Source: DASTFY01 sp963769115
GTDB taxonomy: Bacteria; Actinomycetota; Acidimicrobiia; Acidimicrobiales; Ilumatobacteraceae
Direction of reading: 5' to 3'
Assembly: GCA_963769115.1 (NCBI GenBank)
Contig: CAVYKN010000015.1
Location: forward strand, 139,269-203,268
DNA length: 64,000 bases
Every line of letters begins with the position of its first letter. Position 1 is the first letter of the stretch. The translations under genes were made by a program, and so were the position numbers. The notes under the pieces were generated by a model. It was not told the DNA's origin, did not search any database, and saw only the letters and a list, made by a program, of their open reading frames with translations. Positions 17,783 to 29,128 of this stretch are shown here, piece by piece.

Positions 17783-18383
17783 TCAGGTCGAGCGGGCGAC
17801 GAACATCACGGCCTCGGGGCCGGCGCCCCGGCGGATGGCTTCGTGGGCGGCGTGCAGCACGTCGAGGGCCGAGGCCGACAGCACGGGCTCGAACGAGGGC
17901 CACATGCCGTCGCCGATCACCCAGGCGATCAGGCCAGCCGGTTCGAGCGCGCGCAGCAGACGGGGCACAACATCCGGACCGACGTGGCCGGTCGTGAACG
18001 TTCCCGCGGAGATGGTCGCGCCGTAGCCCTCGGTCGAGCGCGAGGTCGCCCGCCGTCAGGTCCGCCACCGACAGCGTCCGGTACGCCCCGGTCCGCTCGG
18101 CGATGGCCAGCATCTCGGGCGACAGGTCCACACCGTCGATCGTGGTCACACCGAGCTCCGCGAGGCGCACTCCCACGGCACCCGTCCCACAGCCCAGGTC
18201 GAGCACCGGCGCCGACCGGTCGGGCAGGTGCGCCACCAGCAGCTCGGCGATGCGCGCGCTGCCGGTGAAGCCGAGCCGGCCGAAGACGTCGTCGTCGTAG
18301 CTGGCGGCCCAGTCCCGGTAGACGGCCGCGGCCTCGCCCGCGCTCGTGATCGAGCGGGCACGGGCGATCCGTTCGTCACTCAT
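17783..18383 (-). CDS. Class I SAM-dependent methyltransferase
   Basis: About 200 residues. SAM motif I is VLDLGCGTGAVGVRLAELG at about residue 58, followed by the acidic motif II GVDLSPEMLAIAER. A frameshift at about 18033 (one extra base in GACCGAGGGC) separates these from the C-terminal half (GYGATISAG, VVPRLLRALEPAGLIAWV, MFVARST). Start ATG 18383; stop TGA at 17783-17785. It follows the N-methylproline-demethylase-like gene by 22 bases on the same strand and is probably the last gene of the ABC transporter/mttB2 operon. The substrate cannot be told from sequence. Confidence 0.78.
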
Positions 18384-18405
18384 GCCCGCCTCGACCTCAG
18401 ACGTC

Positions 18406-20455
18406 CTACACGTCCTTGACGAGACGGAGCGCGTCGTAGATCGCGGCGTGGATGTTGCGCGACGCCACGCAGTCACCGATGCGGAAGAGCTGGAAGCCGC
18501 CGCTCGGGGTTCCGGACCACGGTCTGCGGGCGGCCCTCGATCAGTGCCCCGTAGTCGACCGCGCCGAGGTTCGACGACCGCGGCTTCAACTCGAAGTACA
18601 ACTCGTCGGACGCCGCGGTGCCGAAGTCGACGACCACCTGGTCGACGTGACGGGGCACCCGATAGGTGGTGTGCTCGCTGCCCAGGTCGACGCACAGCCG
18701 TCCGGCCTCCGGTCGCACGGCCAGGACCTTCTGGTTCAGGGTGATCCTCGTGTCCGTCTCGTTGAACGCCTTGGCGTACGGCACGTGGTTCAGGCCGCCG
18801 ACCTCGACCCCCAACATGCGCTCCGGCGTCACGAGCTCCAGGCGAGCACCCGAGCGGGCGATCAGCTCGGCCGCGGAGAGGGCGGAGTGCGAGCCGTTGT
18901 CGTCGAAGAACAGCACGTCACCGGCGGGGCGGACATCGCCGCCGAGCACGTCCCAGCTGGTGACGACCAGATCGTCGCCGGCCTCCAGCTCGGGGAGCTG
19001 GGGCAGGCCGCCGGTGGCCACGATGACGACGTCGGGAGCGAGGTCCAGCACGTCGTCCGCCGAAGCCAGCGTGTCGTAACGGACGTCCACGCCCAGGCGG
19101 GCCAGTTCCGCCTCCCGCCACTCGACAATGCCCATGAGGTCCCGCCGGCGAGGGTTGCGGGCGGCGAGCCGGATCTGCCCGCCCGCCCACGGCATGGCCT
19201 CGAGCACCGTGACGTCGTGCCCGCGCTCCCCCGCCACCCGGGCCGCCTCCAGCCCGCCGGGGCCGGCGCCGACGACCACGACCCGCCGCGCCACCGACGC
19301 CCGCGGGATCTCGTGGGGCATCGTGCCCTCACGGCTGGTGGCGGCGTTGTGGATGCACAGCGCCTCGCCCGACTGGTAGATGCGGTCGAGGCAGTAGGTC
19401 GCGCCCACACACGGCCGGATCTCCGCCTCACGGCCGTCCAGCAGCTTGCGCACGATGTGCGGATCGGCCAGGTGGGCGCGGGTCATGCCCACCAGGTCGA
19501 CCTTGCCCTCGCGGATGGCGTGGCGGGCCGTGGCCACGTCGTCCACCTTCGACGCGTGCAGCACCGGCAGGCCGGTCGACTGGCGGACCATCCCGGCGAA
19601 GTCCAGGTGGGGCGCCGACGCCATGCCGTGGATGGGGATGACGTCGATGAGCTCGGCGTCGCTGGCGATGTAGCCCCGGATGACGTTGACGAAGTCGATC
19701 AGCCCGTCGGCCTCGAGCCGTTGCAGGATGGACAGCCCTGCTTCGGCGTCGATCCCGCCGGCGATCCGCTCGTCGACGGCCATCCGCAGGCCGACGATGT
19801 AGTCGGGGCCGACGCGTTCCCGAATGGCGCCGAGGACCTCCCAACCGAAGCGCAGGCGGCCGTCGACCGAGCCGCCGTACTCGTCGGTCCGCCGGTTGGT
19901 CAACGGGGACCAGAACTGGTCGAACAGGTGGCCGTACGCCTCGATCTCGATGCCGTCCATGCCCGCGGCCTGCATCCGCTCGGCGGCATCGGCGTACTTG
20001 GCCACGATGCGCTCGATGTCCCAGTCCTCGGCCTCCTTGGGGATGGCCCGGTGCGCGGGCTCCCGAAGGGCCGAAGGCGCCACCACCGGCAACCAGTCGT
20101 CCTGCGCCCACCCCGTCCGCCGCCCGAGGTGCGTGAGCTGGATCATGCAGGCGGCGCCGTGCTCGTGGACCTCGTCGGTCAACCGGCGCAGCCAGGGCAC
20201 GATCTCGTCGCGGTACGCGTGCAGGTTGCCGAAGGCCGGCGGGCTGTCCTCGGCGACCACGGCCGAGCCCGCGGTCATGGTCATGCCGATGCCGCCCTTG
20301 GCCTTCTCCACGTGGTACAGGCGGTACCGGTCGGTGGGGAGACCGCTCTCGGAGTACGCGGGCTCGTGCGAGGACGAGAACACCCGGTTGCGCAGCGTGA
20401 GGTGGCGCAACGTGAAGGGCTGGAGCAGCGGATCGTCGGTCATCGGGGTCGTCAT
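18406..20455 (-). CDS. TMADH/OYE-family N-methyl amino acid demethylase (StcD-like)
   Basis: About 682 residues. The OYE FMN barrel (residues 1-370) has CMIQLTHLGRRTGW and NRRTDEYGGSVDGRLRF. The Fe-S segment reads CVGATYCLDRIY, with another Cys 12 residues on (ALCIHNAATSRE), so the second cluster cysteine of the usual Cx2Cx3C is Ala. The C-terminal FAD/NAD domain has VVVVGAGPGGLEAARVAGERG. A frameshift at about 18505 must be crossed to reach the natural end (FRIGDCVASRNIHAAIYDALRLVKDV, shown only in part here) at TAG 18406-18408. ATG 20455 follows GGAGGGGGG. From memory, the CVGAxYCxDRIY pattern resembles N-methylproline demethylase StcD. It is cotranscribed with mttB2, which fits a two-step betaine-to-amino-acid route. 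Confidence 0.83.
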
Positions 20456-20480
20456 CTCGGTCCCCCCTCCTCCACTCGTC

Positions 20481-22022
20481 CTAATGCCACATGTCCGGCA
20501 TGTCGGCCTTGCGTCGGGCCATGAAGTCGAGGAGCGCTTCGTCCACCGCAGGGTCGATCGGCGGTGCCTCGTACCCGGCCAGCATCGCCGCCACCCGATC
20601 CGCGGCCCGATCCTCGATGCGGCTCTCGCCGGCATCCCGCCACTGCTCGAACGAGTTGTTGTCGGCCACCCAGCTGTCCCAGAAGGCCGTCTCGTAGTGA
20701 CGCAACGTGTGCTGCGCGGAGAAGAAGTGCTTGCCGGGACCCAGCTCGACGAACCCGTCCAACGCGAACTGGTCCTCCGACAGGTCCATGCCGCGGAAGT
20801 AGGTGTGGAGCGCGCCGCAGAAGTCGGCGTCCATCACGAACTTCTCGTAGCCCATGGCCAGCCCGCCCTCGAGCCAGCCGGCCGAGTGGAGGATGAAGTT
20901 CGCGCCGCACAGCACAGCGGCCTGCATGGACACCGCGGACTCCTGCATGGCCTGCCCGTCCGGGACCTTGGACGACGTGAACGCGCCAGAGCAGCGCAGC
21001 GGCAACCCCACCCGCCGGGCCAGCTGGCCGACCACCAGCGAACCCAGGGCCGGCTCGGGGGTGCCGAACGTCGGGGAGCCCGAGCGCAGCGCCATGGACG
21101 ACAGGAAGTTGCCGTAGATCACGGGCGAGCCGGGCCGGGTGAGCTGCCCCAACGCCACCCCGACCAGGGTCTCCGCGTGAGCCTGGGCGATGGCACCGGC
21201 CAGGGTCACCGGACCCATGGCGCCGCCGAGGATGAACGGGACCACCACCGGCGCCTGGTTGGCCGACGCGTACGCCCGCAGGGCACCGGTCATGGTCGCA
21301 TCCCACACGAGCGGCGAGTTCACGTTGACGTTGCCGAGGATCACGCACTCCCGGTCGACGACGTCGGCTCCGAAGGCGACGCGCGCCATCTCGATGGAGT
21401 CCTCGGCGCGGGACGGCTGGGTGACCGACCCCATCAGCGCCTTGTCGCTGTAGCGCAGGTGCGCGTAGACCATGTCGAGGTGCCGCTTGTTGACCGGCAC
21501 GTCGACCGGCTCGCACACGGTCCCGCCCGAGTGGTGGAGCCACGGCGTGACGTAGGCGAGCTTCACGAAGTTCTCGAAGTCGGCCAGCGACGCGTACCGG
21601 CGTCCGCCGGCCATGTCCCGCACGAAGGGCGAGCCGTAGGCCGGCGCCAGCACGACGGCGTCGCCGCCGATCTCCACCGACCGGTCCGGGTTGCGGGCTC
21701 GTTGCGTGAAGCTGCGGGGAGCGGTGGCGCAGAGCGAGCGCACGTGACCGGGGTCGAAGCGCACCCGCTCGCCGTCGACCGTGGCGCCGGCGTCACGGAA
21801 CAGCGCCAGCGCCACCTCGTCGCCCCGCAGCTCGATGCCGACCTCGGCCAGGATGCGGTCGGCGTTCTCCTCGATGAGGGCGAGGCCCTCCTCCCCCAGC
21901 AGCTCGTAGCACGGGATCTGACGGCGGATGAAGGGTGGCGCGTGGGACTCGCCGGTGTGCGCGGCCCGGGTCTGGATGCGGCCGGCCCGCCCCCCGGCCC
22001 GGGTGCGACCGACGGTGCTCAC
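20481..22022 (-). CDS. MttB-family (non-pyrrolysine) corrinoid methyltransferase, paralogue 2
   Basis: 513 residues, uninterrupted. Recognisable MttB-superfamily blocks are YELLGEEGLALIEENADRIL, PFILGGAMGPVTLAGAIAQ, VIYGNFLSSMALRSGSPTFG, LHSAGWLEGGLAMGYEKFV and LGPGKHFFSAQHTLRHYE. There is no internal amber codon. It aligns block for block with paralogue 1 at 9.6-11.2 kb but is clearly diverged, so a different substrate is likely. Start GTG 22022; a 39-bp gap follows the ABC ATPase gene and 25 bp precede the demethylase. The nearest characterised pyrrolysine-free relatives are MtgB (glycine betaine), MtpB (proline betaine) and MtcB (carnitine). Co-occurrence with the StcD-like enzyme makes proline betaine or another cyclic betaine the best guess. 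Confidence 0.86.
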   Translation of the reverse strand: MSTVGRTRAGGRAGRIQTRAAHTGESHAPPFIRRQIPCYELLGEEGLALIEENADRILAEVGIELRGDEVALALFRDAGATVDGERVRFDPGHVRSLCATAPRSFTQRARNPDRSVEIGGDAVVLAPAYGSPFVRDMAGGRRYASLADFENFVKLAYVTPWLHHSGGTVCEPVDVPVNKRHLDMVYAHLRYSDKALMGSVTQPSRAEDSIEMARVAFGADVVDRECVILGNVNVNSPLVWDATMTGALRAYASANQAPVVVPFILGGAMGPVTLAGAIAQAHAETLVGVALGQLTRPGSPVIYGNFLSSMALRSGSPTFGTPEPALGSLVVGQLARRVGLPLRCSGAFTSSKVPDGQAMQESAVSMQAAVLCGANFILHSAGWLEGGLAMGYEKFVMDADFCGALHTYFRGMDLSEDQFALDGFVELGPGKHFFSAQHTLRHYETAFWDSWVADNNSFEQWRDAGESRIEDRAADRVAAMLAGYEAPPIDPAVDEALLDFMARRKADMPDMWH

Positions 22023-22061
22023 GACGTGCTCGAGATGATCACGCGAGCATCATGACCCGGC

Positions 22062-24105
<2,044 letters not shown>

Positions 24106-24115
24106 TTCGGTCCCC

Positions 24116-25052
24116 TCATGACTCGGACACCGCCTGGATGGAATCGGCGATGAGGTTGACGGCGATCACCAGCGACGCGATGGCGATGCGCCGGGAACAG
24201 CGTCGGCCACCACTGGCCGGCCGGGATCAGGTTGTAGGTCTCCGAGATCGTCAGCCCCCAGTCCGGCGATGGCAGCTGGATGCCGGCACCGAGGAACGAG
24301 AGCGTGGCCACCGTGAAGATCGCGTAGCCGACCCGCACCGTGAACTCGACCACGATCACCGGCATCACGTTGGGGAGGATCTCCCTCGTCATGATGAACA
24401 GACCGGACTCGCCCCGCAGCTTGGCCGCCTCCACGTAGTCGAGCTGGGCCTCGTTGAGCACCGCGGTCCGCACGGTGCGGGCCACGATGGGCGTGAAGAG
24501 CGCGGCCACCGTGAAGATGACCACGGGCTTGGACGCACCGAGGACGGAGATGATGAGCAGCGCGATCAGCACCACGGGGATCGAGAGGATGGCCTCGATC
24601 ACCCGGCCGATGACCTCGTCGGCCACGCCCCGGACGTAGCCCATGATCAGGCCCAGCATGGAGCCGACGATCACGGCGATGGACGCGGCGATGAACGAGA
24701 CGATCAGCACGTCCCGGGCGCCCGCCATCACCCGCGACAGCACGTCGCGGCCCACGTCGTCCGTGCCGAACCAGTGCTCGGCGCCTGGCCGTTGAAGTGG
24801 GATCCCGAGGTCGTTGATGGGGTCGAACGGCGTGATGCGATCGCCTCCGATGGCGCACACCAACCAGAACAGCAGGATGAAGCTGCCCACGATGAAGCCG
24901 GGCCGCCGTCGAAGGAGCCGCCACTGCTCCTTGCGGGCCTGCTTGCGCTCCATCCGGGCCAGCTCGAGGGACGCTGGCGGGCCGCCGCTGCTGACAGACG
25001 GGCCGAGCGGTTCCTCCGGGGAGACCTCCATCCCCTCGGGCAGGATGGTCAC
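24116..25052 (-). CDS. Dipeptide/opine-type ABC transporter permease (DppC-like)
   Basis: About 311 residues. It has a cytoplasmic N-terminus, a first membrane helix (FIVGSFILLFWLVCAIGG), the DppC-typical sentence HWFGTDDVGRDVLSRVMAG, and five further helices. The EAA loop is EAAKLRGESGLFIMTREILPN. Near 24190 a frameshift separates the body from the true C-terminus (IAIASLVIAVNLIADSIQAV) and TGA 24116-24118. GTG 25052 overlaps the upstream permease stop (GTGA). It pairs with the DppB-like permease to form the channel. Confidence 0.87.
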
Positions 25053-26007
25053 GTGTCCGCCATGTTGACTCGGGCCCGGGGGTTCATCCAGGCGATGGTG
25101 AGGTCGGCGGCCAGCGTCGTGAGCATGTAGATGATGGCGACCAGGATGACCGCGGCCTGCAGGACCGGGATGTCCTTCGCGCGACACGGCGTTGAAGATG
25201 GTGGAGCCGAGGCCCGGGTAGCTGAAGATCCGCTCCAGCGCCACCAGGCTGCCGAACAGGTAGCCGATCTGGATGCCCACCACCGCCACCGTGGGCTGGA
25301 GGCCGTTGCGCAGCACGTGGCGGTTGAGGATCTGGCGGTTGGTCAGGCCCTTCATGGTGGCGGTGCGGGTGTAGTCGGCGTCGAGGGCCTTGGTGACCCC
25401 CGCCCGGGTGATGCGGGCGATGTAGCCGAAGTACACGATCACCAGGGCGAGGGCGGGAAGGAACAGGTGGCGCAACTGGGTCAGCGGGCTGGCGCCGTCC
25501 GGCGCTTGGGCCCGCACCGGGAACCAGCCCGAGGAGCACGCCGAAGACGTAGGCCAGCACCACGCCGGAGACGAAGTCCGGGATGGACGAGGACGCCAGG
25601 CCGAGCGTGACCACGCCGCGGTCGGCGAGGGTGTCCTTGCGGCGGGCCGCGAAGACGCCCGCGGCGATCGCCAGCGGGATGGTCATGATGAGCGCGAGGA
25701 CGACCAGCTTGGCGGAGCGCCAGAAGGCGTCGCCGATCACCTCGGAGACCGGCCGACTCTGCGCGAAGGAGTCGCCGAAGTCGAACGTCACCGTGTTCTT
25801 GAGCAGGCGGACGTACTGGGTGAGGAGCGGATCGTCGGTGCCCAGACGCTCGTTGATCTGGTCGACGGTCTCCTGCGGCGCGAACGGTCCGGCCAGGCTG
25901 CGGCCGACGTTGCTGGGCAGCACGTTGACGATCACGAACACGATGGTGCAGATCAGCCAGAGCGTGATGACGGACAGCATCACCCGCCGTGTGACGTAAC
26001 GCGCCAT
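25049..26007 (-). CDS. Dipeptide/opine-type ABC transporter permease (DppB-like)
   Basis: About 318 residues. The N-terminal helix follows MARYVTRRVMLSVITLWLIC, then the family block TDDPLLTQYVRLLKN and FDFGDSF. The EAA-type loop ATMKGLTNRQILNRHVLRNG and IFSYPGLGSTIFNAV come later. Two single-base breaks, at about 25510 and 25190, split it over three frames; the last segment reads VLQAAVILVAIIYMLTTLAADL to the stop at 25049. ATG 26007 lies 70 bp downstream of the binding-protein gene. It is the second gene of the importer operon. Confidence 0.86.
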
Positions 26008-26077
26008 GGACCCCCTTCGCTCGTCGAGTCGTCGTCCTCCCGGACCGGGGAGGGCCCCGGCCCGGGAGCGCGAACGT

Positions 26078-27785
26078 TCAGACCTGAGAGGCCTGGTCGA
26101 GGAACATCTGCCCCAGCGCGCTCACCCGCACGCCCTGGAACTTGTTCGAGTGGCCGGACAGGTAGTTGTAGAAGTACGGCAGCCCGACCGGGACGTCCTC
26201 GTTCAGGATGGTCTGGATCTTCTCGCAGGCCGCCGATCTGCGCCTCCACGCCGACCGACTCCTGATACTCCTTGAAGGCGCCGTCGAACTCCGCCGAGGA
26301 GTACTGGGAGGAGTTCCAGACGCCGCCCGTGGCCAGCGCGGCGTTGAGGTACACGTCGGGCGTCGCCCGGTGGCCGTAGTCCACGATGCCCAGCTCGGCG
26401 GCGCCGGAGCAGGGCGGATCGGCCGGCTCCTCCGGGCACCACTGCGCGCCGTAGAAGGTGTCCAGACTCTCCACGGCGATCTCGAGGTCGAACCCGGCCT
26501 CCTTGGCCCCGACCTGGATGATCTGGGCGAGCTGCGGGATCTCCTGCAGGTCGCCGGCGTGGAGCACCGCCTTGATGTTGGGGGTGCCCACTTCGGCCAG
26601 GAGCGCCTTGGCCTTGTCGATGTCCTTCGTGCGCTGCGGCGTGCCGTCGAAGAAGAACGGGTAGAACGGGGCGATGACGTGGTCGTTCGCGAGGTCGGCC
26701 TTGTCCCGGAAGAGCGTCGTGATCATCTGCTCCCGGTCGAACGTCAGGGCCAGTGCCTGGCGGACCCGCTTGTCCGCGAACTGACCGGTGTCGCAGCGCA
26801 TCCAGATCTGCCGGTGGGTGGCGGCCTGGAAGGCCAGCACGTTGAAGTTGCTGTCGTTGAAGAGGGCGTCACCACCGATGACCTGGAACTGCACGATGGC
26901 GTCGGCCTCACCGGCGGTGGTGGTGGTGACCATGGTGCCCAGCTCGTCGAAGAACAGCCACTCCGATGCCGTCCAGCGGTGTCTGCCCTCCCCACCACGT
27001 GTCGTTGCGGACGAAGGTGGCCCCGGTGGCGGCGTCGTAGCTGCTCCAGCTTGAAGGGGCCGGTGCCGTTCGGGCTTCCGTCGAGCGTCGTGCCGGACTC
27101 GTAGCTGACTGGGGTGATCGGCGTCTGCGCGTTGTAGACGGAGACGAGGTAGGGGAAGTTGCCGTTGGGCCCGGTGAGGGTGAACACGGCGACGTTGGGG
27201 TCGGAGGAGTCGACCGCCCCCTCTTCGATGACGCCCTTGAGGCCCGAGTTGCCGGCCGCCACCAGGCGGTCCATGGTGGCGGCGACGTCGGCCGACGTGA
27301 AGTCCGACCCGTCCTGCCACTTGACGCCCTGGCGCAGGTTGAACGTCCACACGCTGCCGTCGTCGTTGGGGCTCCAGCTCTCGGCCAGACCCGGGCGCGA
27401 TGTCGCCGTCTCCGAGCGTGCACAGGAACTCGAAGCACTGCGCGACGATGCCGTAGCTGCCGAGGTCCTGCATGGCGATCGGGTCGAGCGGGCCGGCCGG
27501 CTTCTGGCTGGCGACCTTGATGGTGCCGCCCGCCGTGCCGGCGCCGGTGCCGGCCGGCTGGGTGCCCGTGCCGCCGCTGGTGCCGGCGCTGCCACTGCTG
27601 CCGCCGTCGTCATCGCTGCCGCAGGCCGAGATGATGGCGCTGATGAAGGGCACCGACAGCCCGATGACGGTCGCCCGACGCACGAACTCGCGGCGAGGCA
27701 GGATGCCCTTGGCGTACGACTCGACCAGATCGAGCTCCAGAGGTCCCACCTGGCGCCGGGCACGGTCGAATACTCGAAAGTCCAT
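26078..27785 (-). CDS. Family-5 extracellular solute-binding lipoprotein (peptide/opine type)
   Basis: About 569 residues. The N-terminus has a twin-arginine stretch (PRREFVRRATVIGL, residues 30-43) and a lipobox ISAC with Cys55, then a long Gly/Ser/Thr linker, so it is probably a Tat-exported lipoprotein. Recognisable SBP-bac-5 features include WTFNLRQGVKWQDG, FTSADVAATMDRL, VRQALALTFDREQM and the late LNAALATGGVWNSSQYSS. Frameshifts near 27393, 27045, 26965 and 26230 break it into five pieces. The C-terminus (FLDQASQV) ends at TGA 26078-26080. It is first in the minus-strand operon leading to mttB2 and the demethylase, so it most likely captures the methylated amine or betaine those enzymes process. 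Confidence 0.85.
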
Positions 27786-27905
27786 GTTCCCTACTCCCCC
27801 TGGAGTTCGTGGCGAGCCTCACGATCGAGCCTCCCGGGCCGACTATAGACACCCGAGCGCCGACGGGAGACGACCGGAGACGACCGGCCGCAGCGCGCCT
27901 GTACG
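27786..27905. promoter_or_regulatory. Divergent promoter region: importer operon versus alcohol dehydrogenase gene
   Basis: A 120-bp gap between two divergent genes. For the minus strand a good -10-like hexamer TATAGT is present (complement of 27842-27847), about 57 bp upstream of the binding-protein ATG. A perfect tandem 10-bp repeat GAGACGACCG occurs twice at 27867-27886, just upstream of that hexamer, and could be an operator. No -35 box was convincing. Confidence 0.4.
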
Positions 27906-29121
27906 GTGCCAGGCGTGGACCCTGCGGGCGGAGCCCCGTCCTTCGAACCGACGGCCGGGTCGCCGGTCGGGTCCCCGGTCGTCCTGCGGGGCGGGGCCTC
28001 GCTCGGGCAGCTCGCCGCGTTCCTGGAGCGCGCCGGCTGCCGGTCGGTGGCGATCGTCGCCGACGGAGCCGTCGCCGCCAACGGCTACGGCGACCGCGTC
28101 CGGCGGGTGCTCGATCCTGGTGCCGACGGGGTGACGACCGTGCACGTCGTGCCGCCGGGTGAGCCGACCGTGGCGTCGGTGGATGCGGCCGCGATGGCGC
28201 TCGCGCCCCTCGACGCCCCGCTCGTCGTCGGCCTCGGCGGGGGATCAGCGCTGGACACCGCCAAGCAGGTGGCGGTCCTGCTGGGCGACCCCTCGCAAGA
28301 GGGCATCGGCCGGTACGTGCTGGCGCGCCACCCCCTGCCCGGTCGCCGTCCCCTCGTGGCCATCCCGACGACGGCCGGCACGGGTGCCGAGGCCACCCGC
28401 ACGTGCGTCCTGGCCGACGAGCAGGGCCGGAAGGTGTGGACCTGGGGCGACGCCCTCCTCCCCGACGTCATCGTCCTCGATCCCGAGGCCACGGCGACGA
28501 TGCCATCCGTGGTCACGACAGGGACCGGGCTCGACGCCTTCGTCCACGCCGTCGAGGCCGCCACCGGCCAGCGCCGGGAGGAACGTCCGGCGGAGCCCGC
28601 GCTGCGGGCGGTCCAGCTCGTCCGGGATCACCTGCCCGCCGCGGTCGCCGACGGGAGCGACCTGCGGGCGCGGGCGGCCCTGCAGGAGGCCGCCTACCTG
28701 GCGGGGACGGCCATCGACGGCTGCGGGACCGGCATGGCGCACGCCATCGGCCACACGCTGGGCAGCCTCTACCACGTCCCCCACGGCGTCGCCGTCGCCA
28801 TCGGGCTGGAAGCCGCCCTGGCCTGGAACATCGAGGGCGCGCCATCTGCGTTGGGCCCGGTCGCCACCGCCCTCGGCGTGGAGCTCGACGGAGCCGACGG
28901 ACTGGCGGCGTCCTACCGCTCGCTGTGGACGGGCAGCGGTCTGCCCGCCGCTGTCGCCGCCCTGCCTGCCATCCGCATCGACGCCGTCGGCCGTTGCCGC
29001 GACCATGGTGACGGAGGAGAACCTGCCCATGGTCCGCAACAACTGCCGCCCACCCACGGGCGACGACGTCCGGCACCTGGCCGAACGCACCGTCGCCGTC
29101 TGGACCGGGCTTCGACCATGA
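27906..29121 (+). CDS. Iron-containing (group III) alcohol dehydrogenase / maleylacetate-reductase-like enzyme
   Basis: About 404 residues. The dehydroquinate-synthase-like NAD domain has GLGGGSALDTAK (about residue 112) and AIPTTAGTGAEATRTCVL. The metal-binding half has DAFVHAVEA and HAIGHTLGSLYHVPHG, giving the expected Asp/His/His/His ligands. A frameshift at about 28990 precedes the C-terminus (MVTEENLPMVRNNCRPP), which ends at 29121. GTG 27906 or 27915 could start it. Such enzymes reduce aldehydes or ketones or act on maleylacetate. The next gene begins 8 bp downstream, so it belongs to a short catabolic operon with an enolase-superfamily enzyme. Confidence 0.85.
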
Positions 29122-29128
29122 CCCCGGC

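Noticed and set aside
9570..22022. Pyrrolysine (amber) codon in the MttB-like genes
   Set aside because: Both MttB frames run through the relevant region without an internal TAG, so they are pyrrolysine-free members.
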